Source: an uncultured Eubacteriales bacterium (GTDB lineage Bacteria > Bacillota > Clostridia > Oscillospirales > UBA644). Taken from it: 64,000 nt of DNA. The stretch is from NCBI GenBank assembly GCA_900547165.1, contig URFZ01000013.1:1-64000 (forward strand), written 5' to 3'. The notes below the pieces were generated by a model that did no database searches, was not told the DNA's origin, and saw only the letters and a list, made by a program, of their open reading frames with translations. Below are positions 1 to 7,049 of the stretch, piece after piece. The position numbers and the translations under genes are program-made. Position 1 is the stretch's first letter; every line of letters starts with the position of its first letter.

Positions 1-21
1 CCAACGGTTTAACCTCTTTTG

Positions 22-44
22 AACCACGCGACTATCGCGTGGTT
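22..44. terminator. Strong hairpin at the window's left edge
   Basis: Nine-base-pair stem AACCACGCG/CGCGTGGTT with a 5-nt loop, followed on the plus strand by TTTTCG. It may terminate a plus-strand gene lying outside the window, or back up the dinD terminator from the other side. Confidence 0.5.
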
Positions 45-53
45 TTCGATTAC

Positions 54-85
54 AAAAACACGGGAACAGACTTTCGCCTGTTCCC
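54..85. repeat. 32-bp direct repeat, copy 1
   Basis: Starts AAAAACACGGGAACAG and ends CTGTTCCC. Copy 2 at 1226-1257 is identical and in the same orientation. The two copies enclose dinD with its promoter. Confidence 0.85.
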
Positions 86-90
86 GTGTT
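57..90 (-). terminator. dinD rho-independent terminator
   Basis: A 13-bp stem AACACGGGAACAG/CTGTTCCCGTGTT with an 8-nt loop. Read on the minus strand it is followed by TTTTTGT, directly after the dinD stop codon. Thirty-two bases of it (54-85) recur exactly at 1226-1257. Confidence 0.8.
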
Positions 91-102
91 AATATGGGTT
101 TA

Positions 103-975
103 TCATTTTTCTTTTATGTCGGAATCGTTTTCCGGCAGTTTTCCTGATACAGAAGCAAGTTTTCTCTCTTGCGTTTTTACTCTTCTCTCCAGTTTCTTTA
201 TATCTTCTGCGGGAGGAAGATTTTCGGGTTTAATTCCCCTTTGCCGCAACATTTCGCGAACAGAGCGATTGTTCTGTATATGTTCACCCGTGATATCATG
301 CTCCCCTTGCAAATCCTTTTCCTCAACATTATAATTTGTCATCTCTGTCGCAAGATTCTTTGCGGCAATAGTTAATGTCGGAAGAAAATCCGCAAGCGGA
401 CGTGAATCGCTTACTCCGAGACGGTTTTTCATATCCTGTGTTGTATATCCGCCAAAAAGGGCGCGGTCGCCCTTTGAACGAATACGTCCGAATCCGGCAT
501 CATCAACGCCTCTCTCATAAATATTTTTAGAAAGTTGCTTTTCCGATTCACGCAATCTGTCTCGCGCTACCGCTCGCTCTATAAGAGTAATGCGCTCTTC
601 TATAAGTTCCTGTTTTCTTGTTTGTACTGCAAAGTAACTTTGAGCGAATGCAATTTCTTCTTTTTTCGGATCTCCGTTTTGAGCAATAAGATAGCAAGCA
701 TAACGCGTCAGCATATAATCTTTCACGGCACGTTGCGCACCTTTGCCTGTTTCTATCATTTTCGTGACCTCACGAAAATGATCCGATATGTTAACATCAC
801 TGTTTTTACATGATTCCGCTGCGCGTAAAACTGCCTTATCAAAATTTTCCCAACGCTCATATCCCAGCAAAGGCATTAACTCTCTGGCATACCAAAACTC
901 AATATTTTCGGAATCTTCCGAATGAATAACGCTGTCAAATTTTTCTTTAATTTGACTGATTTTCTGCTTATCCAT
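103..975 (-). CDS. dinD: DNA damage-inducible protein D (DinD) family
   Basis: The 290-residue protein matches the DinD family by its opening (FWYARELMPLLGYERWENF) and the centre DDAGFGRIRSKGDRALFGGY. E. coli DinD is a LexA-regulated protein reported to inhibit RecA filaments; whether this homologue does so is unknown. The ATG at 975 is chosen because GGAG lies about 9 nt upstream; longer frames to 1011 lack a ribosome binding site. The C-terminus is rich in Lys and Glu and is probably helical. The gene has its own consensus-like promoter and terminator, looks more AT-rich than pnp, and sits between two copies of a 32-bp repeat, which suggests acquisition. No LexA-type operator was recognised. 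Confidence 0.85.
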   Translation of the reverse strand: MDKQKISQIKEKFDSVIHSEDSENIEFWYARELMPLLGYERWENFDKAVLRAAESCKNSDVNISDHFREVTKMIETGKGAQRAVKDYMLTRYACYLIAQNGDPKKEEIAFAQSYFAVQTRKQELIEERITLIERAVARDRLRESEKQLSKNIYERGVDDAGFGRIRSKGDRALFGGYTTQDMKNRLGVSDSRPLADFLPTLTIAAKNLATEMTNYNVEEKDLQGEHDITGEHIQNNRSVREMLRQRGIKPENLPPAEDIKKLERRVKTQERKLASVSGKLPENDSDIKEK

Positions 976-1044
976 AAAAGTCCGCTCCGATTGTTTCTTT
1001 CGTTTTAACACTAATATTTGTTTTTTATTGTATTATATATTATC

Positions 1045-1073
1045 ATTATAGCACAAAATTTTATCTTTTTCAA
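1045..1073 (-). promoter_or_regulatory. dinD promoter
   Basis: Minus strand: TTGAAA (1073-1068), 17-bp spacer, TATAAT (1050-1045). Good sigma-A match about 70 nt upstream of the chosen start codon. Confidence 0.75.
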
Positions 1074-1225
1074 TTGTTTTTTACATTTTCTCAAAACGGC
1101 GTTATCGGCGTTTTGAGAACAGCCATGCGCGTGCCGCATGCGGCAATTTCGCGCGGCGTATTCAATCATCCTGCGGCATTGAGAAGAAAGACGAGCCGTC
1201 ACGCGCTCCGCTTTTCAATATGGGG

Positions 1226-1257
1226 AAAAACACGGGAACAGACTTTCGCCTGTTCCC
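1226..1257 (-). terminator. pnp terminator and 32-bp direct repeat, copy 2
   Basis: The stem GGGAACAG/CTGTTCCC is followed on the minus strand by GTGTTTTTCC, about 20 nt after the pnp stop. It is identical over 32 bp to the dinD terminator at 54-85. Confidence 0.75.
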
Positions 1258-1279
1258 TATCTGTTTATTGCTTCATGAG

Positions 1280-3406
1280 TTATTGAGCGGAAATGAGTTC
1301 CGTATCTTCATTCATCAAATCTTTTATCGCATCTTTTCTCGACAGATTGATTCTGCCCATGCGGTCGATTTCCATAACCTTTACGGTTATTTCGTCACCG
1401 AGAGATACGACGTCTTCAACTTTGTTGACGCGCTTGCTGTCAAGTTTGGAGATGTGGCAAAGTCCGTCTTTGCCGGGAGCAAGTTCAACGAATGCGCCGA
1501 AGTCCATTATCTTAACAACCTTGCCGGTGTAAATTGCGCCGACCTGCGGACCTTCAACGATGGTCTTGATTATTGCAAGAGCCATGTCGCCGCTTGCTTT
1601 GTCAACATAGCAGATGTGGCAGGAGCCGTCGTCTTCAATGTCTATCTTTGCGCCGGTTTCGGCAACGATTCTCTGAATAACTTTTCCGCCGCTGCCGATA
1701 ACTTCTCTTATCTTATCTGTCGGGATCATGTAGGACATGATCTTCGGAGCAAACGGAGAAAGTTCTTCTCTCGGAGCGGGAATTGCTTTGAGAAGAATAT
1801 CGTCGATGATATGCTCTCTGCCCGCTTTGGTCTGTTCGAACGCCTTTTCGATGATGTCGTAGGTCAGACCGTCAATCTTAATGTCCATCTGAATGGACGT
1901 GATACCGTTTTTGGTTCCGGCAACCTTGAAGTCCATATCGCCGTAGAAGTCTTCAAGTCCCTGAATGTCAACCATGGTCAGCCACTTGTCGTCCTTGGTT
2001 ATAAGACCGCAGCTGATACCCGCAACGGGACGCTTTATGGGAACGCCCGCGTCCATAAGAGCGAGGGTAGAACCGCAAACGGAGCCCTGCGAGGTCGAAC
2101 CGTTGGAAGAAAGAACTTCGGAAACGAGACGGATAGCATACGGGAACTCTTCTTCGGAGGGAAGAACGGGTTCAAGGCTTCTTTCGGCAAGAGCGCCGTG
2201 GCCTATTTCACGTCTGCCCGCGCCGCGGCTGGACTTTGCGTCGCCGACGGAATAACCGGGCATATTGTAATGGTGCATATATCTCTTGGAATCTTCTTCG
2301 TCAACGCCGTCGAGCTTCTGTTTTTCGGCGATGGGTCCGAGGGTCGCAATGGTGAGAACCTGCGTCTGACCTCTCGAGAAAAGACCCGAACCGTGAACTC
2401 TGGGAAGAACGCCGACTTCGGCATGAAGAGGTCTGATCTCTTCAAGTCCTCTGCCGTCAACTCTTCTGTGGTCGTCAAAGAGCCATCTTCTGACGATTTC
2501 TTTCTGAATCTTGTAAAGAACTTCGCCGTAGGGGCATTCGGGATATTTTTCGTCGAACTGCTCACGAACTTCTTTTTCAACGACCGCCATGTTGGCGTCT
2601 CTTACGTCTTTATCGTCGGTATCAAGCGCTTTTTCAACCTTTTCAAGGCAGAAAGACTTGATGTCCTCATACATATCGTGGTCGAGTTCGGAGGACTGAT
2701 ATTCAAACTTGGGTTTGCCTATCTCTGCGGCGATGTCCTTGATGAAGCGAACGAGTTTTTTCAGTTCCTGATGCGCAAAGATGATACCTTTGAGCATGAT
2801 GTCGTCGGGCACTTCGTTTGCACCCGCTTCTATCATAACGATCTTTTCTTCGGTCGCGGCGATGGTGACCATCATCTGCGATTTTGCTTTTTGTTCAAGC
2901 GTCGGGTTAAGAACGTATTCGCCGTCAACATAGCCGAGGATGACGCCCGCAATGGGTCCGTTCCAGGGAATGTCGGAGATTGCGATGGCAACGGAAGCGC
3001 CGTTCATCGCGGTTATCTCGGGCGAGTAATCGTTGTTGACAGCCATCGGGGTCGTGGAAATAACGACGTCGTTTCTCATGTCCTTCGGAAAGAGGGGTCT
3101 GATGGGTCTGTCGATAACTCTCGAAGTCAGAATAGCCTTTTCGCTGGGCTTACCCTCTCTTTTGAGGAAGCCGCCGGGGATTTTTCCGACAGAGTAAAGT
3201 TTTTCTTCATAGTCAACTGCGAGAGGGAAGAAATCTATTCCGTCTCTCGGTTTTGCGGAAGCGGTCGCGGTTGCGAGAACGCAGGTATCCCCGTATCTTA
3301 TCATACAGGAACCGTTTGCAAGGCCTGCGAACTTGCCCGTCTCAACAACGAGGGGTCTGCCCGCAAATTCGGTCTTGAACACTTTGTAATTAGCGTAAAT
3401 GTCCAT
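1280..3406 (-). CDS. pnp: Polyribonucleotide nucleotidyltransferase (PNPase)
   Basis: PNPase degrades RNA 3' to 5' with phosphate, giving nucleoside diphosphates, and acts as a cytoplasmic trimer. The 708-residue length is normal. Two RNase PH-like cores are visible, the second with the FSRGQTQVL and GDAKSSRGAGRREIGHGALAERSL stretches. A KH domain (around 555-615, VIGSGGKVIQRI) and an S1 domain (around 625-695, GKVVKIMDFGAFVEL) follow. The ATG at 3406 has AAAGGAG 6 nt upstream. It lies downstream of rpsO, the usual order, and a structured leader precedes it. A long open frame on the opposite strand is a codon-bias shadow. Confidence 0.97.
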   Translation of the reverse strand: MDIYANYKVFKTEFAGRPLVVETGKFAGLANGSCMIRYGDTCVLATATASAKPRDGIDFFPLAVDYEEKLYSVGKIPGGFLKREGKPSEKAILTSRVIDRPIRPLFPKDMRNDVVISTTPMAVNNDYSPEITAMNGASVAIAISDIPWNGPIAGVILGYVDGEYVLNPTLEQKAKSQMMVTIAATEEKIVMIEAGANEVPDDIMLKGIIFAHQELKKLVRFIKDIAAEIGKPKFEYQSSELDHDMYEDIKSFCLEKVEKALDTDDKDVRDANMAVVEKEVREQFDEKYPECPYGEVLYKIQKEIVRRWLFDDHRRVDGRGLEEIRPLHAEVGVLPRVHGSGLFSRGQTQVLTIATLGPIAEKQKLDGVDEEDSKRYMHHYNMPGYSVGDAKSSRGAGRREIGHGALAERSLEPVLPSEEEFPYAIRLVSEVLSSNGSTSQGSVCGSTLALMDAGVPIKRPVAGISCGLITKDDKWLTMVDIQGLEDFYGDMDFKVAGTKNGITSIQMDIKIDGLTYDIIEKAFEQTKAGREHIIDDILLKAIPAPREELSPFAPKIMSYMIPTDKIREVIGSGGKVIQRIVAETGAKIDIEDDGSCHICYVDKASGDMALAIIKTIVEGPQVGAIYTGKVVKIMDFGAFVELAPGKDGLCHISKLDSKRVNKVEDVVSLGDEITVKVMEIDRMGRINLSRKDAIKDLMNEDTELISAQ

Positions 3407-3457
3407 GTTTTTCTCCTTTGAAATTTATATTTTCGAGGGAGATCCGCCTTGCTTTTT

Positions 3458-3504
3458 AGCAGTCGTCCCGAAGTGCGAAAAGTTCGCGCTCCCGGATAAC
3501 TGCT
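3458..3504 (-). promoter_or_regulatory. pnp leader stem-loop
   Basis: In the rpsO-pnp intergenic region AGCAGT pairs with ACTGCT as an outer stem, and CCG...CGG and GCGAA/TTCGC form the inner stem. E. coli pnp has an RNase III-processed leader hairpin used for autoregulation; the parallel here is inferred from position and shape only. Confidence 0.5.
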
Positions 3505-3587
3505 GAAACACGCAAAGCCGAAACCTGACTTTGCAGAACAAGTCGGATATCCCTTAAATAAACAAATTTTAATGCTTCAAATACGAA

Positions 3588-3627
3588 CAAAAACCAAGGA
3601 GCATAAGCGATACGCTCCTTGGTTTTT
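3588..3627 (-). terminator. rpsO terminator or attenuator
   Basis: Long hairpin AAACCAAGGAGC/GCTCCTTGGTTT just after the rpsO stop, followed by T residues on the minus strand. pnp lies downstream, so it probably acts as a partial terminator that sets the rpsO:pnp ratio. Confidence 0.75.
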
Positions 3628-3636
3628 AACTCTTTC

Positions 3637-3903
3637 TTACTTACGAAGACCGAGTTTCTCGATGATCGCACGGTATCTGGAAATATCTTTCTTTTTCAGA
3701 TATCCGAGAAGATTTCTTCTCTGTCCGACCATTTTGAGCATACCTCTTCTCGAATGGAAATCCTTCGGATGTTCCTTCAAGTGCTCCGTAAGAGTCACTA
3801 TTCTGTCGGTCAAAATCGCGATCTGAACTTCCGGAGAACCGGTGTCTTTTTCGTTGATTTTGTTCGCCTCGATAATAGCGGACTTCTTCTCTTTTGTCAG
3901 CAT
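3637..3903 (-). CDS. rpsO: 30S ribosomal protein S15
   Basis: S15 binds the central domain of 16S rRNA early in small-subunit assembly. The 88-residue product has the family signature GSPEVQIAILTDRI near the start and HSRRGMLKMVGQRRNLLGYL in the middle. The ATG at 3903 follows GGAGGTGA at ideal spacing; the open frame runs upstream to 3972, but that extension is not S15-like. It is first in the rpsO-pnp operon, with its own promoter and a leader of about 75 nt. Many bacteria autoregulate rpsO through S15 binding to such leaders; no specific motif was proved here. Confidence 0.97.
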   Translation of the reverse strand: MLTKEKKSAIIEANKINEKDTGSPEVQIAILTDRIVTLTEHLKEHPKDFHSRRGMLKMVGQRRNLLGYLKKKDISRYRAIIEKLGLRK

Positions 3904-3985
3904 ATCTTTCACCTCCGTATTTATTCGCCGCAATGCAGGACGCGCGAACGGTGAATATCCGCGCACCGACATTCGGTACCTTGTT

Positions 3986-4014
3986 ATTTTACCACATATA
4001 TTTGCTTTTGTAAA
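3986..4014 (-). promoter_or_regulatory. rpsO-pnp promoter
   Basis: Minus strand: TTTACA (4014-4009), 17-bp spacer, TAAAAT (3991-3986). The expected start site leaves a leader of roughly 75 nt before the S15 ATG. Confidence 0.75.
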
Positions 4015-4083
4015 TAGGAAACCTCAAACTAATTTATGAACTATTTCCGACTTTTCACCCCATACCGAGGCAAAACAATGATT

Positions 4084-5130
4084 TCATTTCAAATGAAAAT
4101 ATACCGTAGCCTTTCCCCTGCCCTCACGCCGCAGGTCTCCGTTTTCCACGAGTTTGCGCAGCGCCCCCTCCACGGAACTGACGCTGAGCGTCGGGCAAAG
4201 TTCGACTATTTCCCGCTTTGTGAATTTGCCGAGTTTGCTTTCCGCGGCTTTCCGAACGGTATTCAAAGCAGAACCGCCGTTATCAACAAGTGCCAACCGT
4301 TCGTCAAGATCGCGATATGCCGCAAGCACCGTACCGAGCAGATATTTCAAAAACGGCGTAAAATCTTCGCTGCCGTCAAGCCAGCCGTCCTGCGAGTTGC
4401 GCAATGCGGCATAATAGAGGTCTTTTGACTTTCCTATCTTCGCTTCAAGCGAGATATACTTTCCCACATAAAAACCGCAGCGATAAAGCAAAAGCGTTGT
4501 CAGCAGTCGGCTCATTCGTCCGTTGCCGTCGTTGAAAGGGTGGATGCAAAGAAAATCGTGTATAAAAACCGGAATGGCAATCAGAGGTTCGACCTCGGCG
4601 TTGCCGATGACCCGTGAAAACTCTTCGCAGATATTCGCGAGCGCTTCCGGAGTTTCGAACGGAGCGAGCGGAACAAAAACGGTTTCCGTTCGCCCGTTCG
4701 CATAACGTGCGCTGATAAAGTTCTGCACATTCTTCATTTTTCCCGCCATCGGGTTCGCCGTATGCGAATACATTATCTTGTGCAGTTGCAGAATATAGTT
4801 CGGCGATACGGGAATCGCGTCAAAATTCTCATGTATAACATTCAAAGCGTCACGATAACCCGCAATCTCCTGCTCGTCTCTGTTGCGCGGCGAGGTCTTT
4901 TCCGCAACAAGGCTGCGTATACGCGTGTTTGTAGAAACTATCCCCTCTATCGCGTTGGACGTTTCCGTGCTTTGGATTTTTGCTATCTCAACAAGTTTTT
5001 CGAGGTCATGCGGTCTTTTTCGCAGAAAGATCTCCTGTCTGCCCTCATATTTGTATATTTCCGAAATAAGCCCCAACACCTCGGTGTCCCATTTCATATC
5101 ACGCAAAGCCGAATAATTGAATTTTCGCAC
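4084..5130 (-). CDS. Fic family protein with N-terminal inhibitory helix
   Basis: Fic enzymes mostly transfer AMP from ATP to hydroxyl side chains of target proteins. The 348-residue protein has an intact core HPFNDGNGRMSR (about 197-208), with catalytic His and the anion-binding loop. The inhibitory motif S-x-x-x-E-G is seen as SNAIEG (about 58-63), which marks a class II, self-inhibited Fic. The C-terminus (about 300-348) resembles a winged helix, as in other Fic proteins with a DNA-binding tail. The GTG at 5130 is chosen because GAGGTGA lies 5 nt upstream and the product then starts MRKFNY, typical of this subfamily. It is a single-gene unit with its own promoter and no separate antitoxin. 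The target is unknown. Confidence 0.9.
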   Translation of the reverse strand: MRKFNYSALRDMKWDTEVLGLISEIYKYEGRQEIFLRKRPHDLEKLVEIAKIQSTETSNAIEGIVSTNTRIRSLVAEKTSPRNRDEQEIAGYRDALNVIHENFDAIPVSPNYILQLHKIMYSHTANPMAGKMKNVQNFISARYANGRTETVFVPLAPFETPEALANICEEFSRVIGNAEVEPLIAIPVFIHDFLCIHPFNDGNGRMSRLLTTLLLYRCGFYVGKYISLEAKIGKSKDLYYAALRNSQDGWLDGSEDFTPFLKYLLGTVLAAYRDLDERLALVDNGGSALNTVRKAAESKLGKFTKREIVELCPTLSVSSVEGALRKLVENGDLRREGRGKATVYFHLK

Positions 5131-5153
5131 AAACGTCACCTCGATTCCCTTAA

Positions 5154-5182
5154 ATCATACCACATTTTAATGGTATTGTCAA
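5154..5182 (-). promoter_or_regulatory. fic promoter with nearby TTTAAGGG motifs
   Basis: Minus strand: TTGACA (5182-5177), 17-bp spacer, TATGAT (5159-5154). The motif CCCTTAAA (plus strand) lies at 5147-5154 over the -10/+1 region and again at 5200-5207. The latter pairs as an inverted repeat with TTAAGGG at 5220-5226. Confidence 0.75.
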
Positions 5183-5238
5183 GCAATTAAGCGAAAATAC
5201 CCTTAAAACACATATCAAATTAAGGGATTAGGATAAAA

Positions 5239-5269
5239 AATAAGGGCATACGCATAGTATACCCTTATT
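5239..5269 (-). terminator. Terminator of the SPOCS/LysM gene
   Basis: Hairpin AATAAGGG/CCCTTATT with an extended inner stem. On the minus strand it is followed by TTTTTTATCC, about 90 nt after the SPOCS/LysM stop codon. Confidence 0.65.
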
Positions 5270-5357
5270 TTCTTCAATCAAGTAAAATCTCCCTGAATCC
5301 CCCGTGCCGTCATAAAAAACAGTTAAGAGCAGACGGCGCATATCAACAAAAGTCTTT

Positions 5358-6845
5358 TCACGGCGCAATGAATATCATGCGGCGCTGTGTAACGGCGTCG
5401 CCGTCGATACCGTTAATCTCGGCTAATTTTTTCGGCGGGACGCGAAATTTTTTGGCTATCTCCCAAAGGCTGTCGCCCTCCTCCGCCATATATGAAACAA
5501 GTTCCCCGCGCTTTTTCTTTTCGCAGGGCGTAAACGTTATGTCCGTAACGGCGGTTTGAGTTGAAACGGTGATGACGGAGCCGACGTGAAGAGCCGAAAT
5601 TCGGAGTTCAATGCCCGTTGCCGTCGGCGTTTTTGTTATCGACGTTATCACAAGGCGGCAATTGCTTTTCATTGAGGTGGGCGCTGTTTCAAGCGGAGTA
5701 AAAATCGAAAACGGAACGGCTTTTTCCACGGAGCATATCTCCCCGTCCGTGTTCTTATAGATAATGTCGCACCCGAAAACGCCCTCGCTTGCCGCACCGC
5801 CGCGCTCCGCATCGTAAGAAACGCTCATAACGCTCGGACGGACAGCCGCGTCCACGAGTTCGGCAAAATAGGAAAGTTCCACATCGTTTTTGAATTCAAC
5901 CGTGTCGTTGACTTTGTGCACGGATTGAAGATTGACGGGTTTTGTTACGCACTCGGCGTTCTCCGTCAGCGAAAAAGCATCGCGGACGAGTTCGATTTTT
6001 TCGTTTTTGAAACATTCGGCGGTTATGTTCACTTCCGCGTCGAGCGAAAGCACGTTTTCCTTTTCGGTGCGACGGGTCGAAACCGTTATATCGGAAAGGT
6101 CAAAGCGCGTCAGGCATTCCGAATTTTCGTCAAAGCCGGGCAAATCAAGCAGCTGCGAAACGGGAATTTTTGTCTCGAAGGTTCCGACTTTTCCGCTTTC
6201 GTCCGCGTAAGTCAGGCAAAGCCGCATATCCGCTTTGACAATAAGTTTTTTGTTTACAGGCTTTTGCTCGGTCTCGAAAAATTCAACGTCAAAACGGAGC
6301 ATTTTGTCAACTTTTGCGTCGCCAGCGTCGATATCTTCCGTCAGACGCAGCGTGCGGGTCGAGGACGCAACCACATCGGTCACATCGACCGACGTTTTGA
6401 GCAGTTCGGCACGGGATTTTGTTTCGTCGTCTGGCAATTCCGTTGCAACGGGCGCATAAACGCTTGCGGAGATGACCACCGCCGCTTTGGCATAGAGTTT
6501 TTGCGGGCTGAGCGCACGGGCGGAGCGGTATTCCACGCTTGCCGAAACGGTTGCGAAAACGTTCTCTTCCGAAGCGCCGACCTGCGCGGAATACGAAAAC
6601 GGCAATCGGTGGCTCACAGTCTGCAAGCCCTCGGCGGCGTCGGAAATGTAAACTATACGAAACTCAACGTTTCCGTCGGCATAAAGTCTGTCCCCTCTCA
6701 CGGTCTGCGAACGCAAAAACGGCGTTGCGGTAACGCCGACAACTTTCATCACTGTGGGGCAATAATCGGGCAAAAGGATCTCACCCTCTGCGGCGGCTTC
6801 TCCCGAGAGGGCTTGTATCAATTCGTTGCAGGTAAATGTTTTCAT
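5358..6845 (-). CDS. SPOCS (DUF3794) repeats with C-terminal LysM domain
   Basis: The 495-residue protein has two or three beta-rich DUF3794/SPOCS-like segments (roughly 30-130, 165-260, 320-420; for example LPDYCPTVMKVVGVTATPF near the start). It ends in a LysM domain (about 445-493, YMAEEGDSLWEIAKKFRVPP) that binds peptidoglycan-type glycans. This architecture is common in spore-forming Firmicutes, where related proteins are linked to the spore envelope; its role here is inferred. No signal peptide is visible. The ATG at 6845 has AAGGAGA 7 nt upstream. The 5' UTR can form a hairpin (GCCGCA/TGCGGC at 6888-6910) inside a longer imperfect inverted repeat. Confidence 0.85.
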   Translation of the reverse strand: MKTFTCNELIQALSGEAAAEGEILLPDYCPTVMKVVGVTATPFLRSQTVRGDRLYADGNVEFRIVYISDAAEGLQTVSHRLPFSYSAQVGASEENVFATVSASVEYRSARALSPQKLYAKAAVVISASVYAPVATELPDDETKSRAELLKTSVDVTDVVASSTRTLRLTEDIDAGDAKVDKMLRFDVEFFETEQKPVNKKLIVKADMRLCLTYADESGKVGTFETKIPVSQLLDLPGFDENSECLTRFDLSDITVSTRRTEKENVLSLDAEVNITAECFKNEKIELVRDAFSLTENAECVTKPVNLQSVHKVNDTVEFKNDVELSYFAELVDAAVRPSVMSVSYDAERGGAASEGVFGCDIIYKNTDGEICSVEKAVPFSIFTPLETAPTSMKSNCRLVITSITKTPTATGIELRISALHVGSVITVSTQTAVTDITFTPCEKKKRGELVSYMAEEGDSLWEIAKKFRVPPKKLAEINGIDGDAVTQRRMIFIAP

Positions 6846-6860
6846 ACGGGTATCTCCTTA

Positions 6861-6933
6861 TGATATATAGATTTACTTCATTTATCAGCCGCAAAAGAAC
6901 GTGCTGCGGCTTCTCGTTAATCTATATGATATA
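6861..6933 (-). repeat. Imperfect inverted repeat in the SPOCS gene leader
   Basis: Outer arms at about 6861-6875 and 6917-6933 share ATATAGATT, and an inner stem GCCGCA/TGCGGC lies at 6888-6910. It could be a leader hairpin or a regulator site; no function is assigned. Confidence 0.4.
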
Positions 6934-6990
6934 CCTTTGCGAATAATACAAAAAACTTTTTTGCGTGATATATTTTTTTCGAAATAGGTA

Positions 6991-7019
6991 TTGACAAATT
7001 TTACATATCGTGATATAAT
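6991..7019 (+). promoter_or_regulatory. Perfect consensus promoter for the terminase cassette
   Basis: TTGACA (6991-6996), 17-bp spacer, TATAAT (7014-7019), all twelve hexamer positions consensus, 31 nt upstream of the ATG. This is unusual for a phage late gene. Confidence 0.85.
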
Positions 7020-7049
7020 ATTCACAAATAAAATCACAAGGGGTGAGTA

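Larger units (their letters stand above)
976..1279. other. Gap between dinD and pnp
   Basis: Holds the dinD promoter, an isolated 9-bp hairpin CTCAAAACG/CGTTTTGAG at 1090-1117 without a T-run, a stretch around 1125-1200 with no recognisable gene, and the pnp terminator. Short open frames here show no ribosome binding site or family resemblance. Confidence 0.6.

Noticed and set aside
1011..1202. A 63-codon minus-strand frame between dinD and pnp
   Set aside because: It crosses the dinD promoter and a hairpin, with no ribosome binding site.
1220..3421. A 733-codon open frame on the plus strand
   Set aside because: It lies antisense to pnp, whose protein is unmistakable; the antisense product has no domain and no ribosome binding site.
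3456..3671. A 71-codon frame over the rpsO-pnp junction
   Set aside because: It overlaps the rpsO end, its terminator and the pnp leader hairpin; non-coding structure explains the region.
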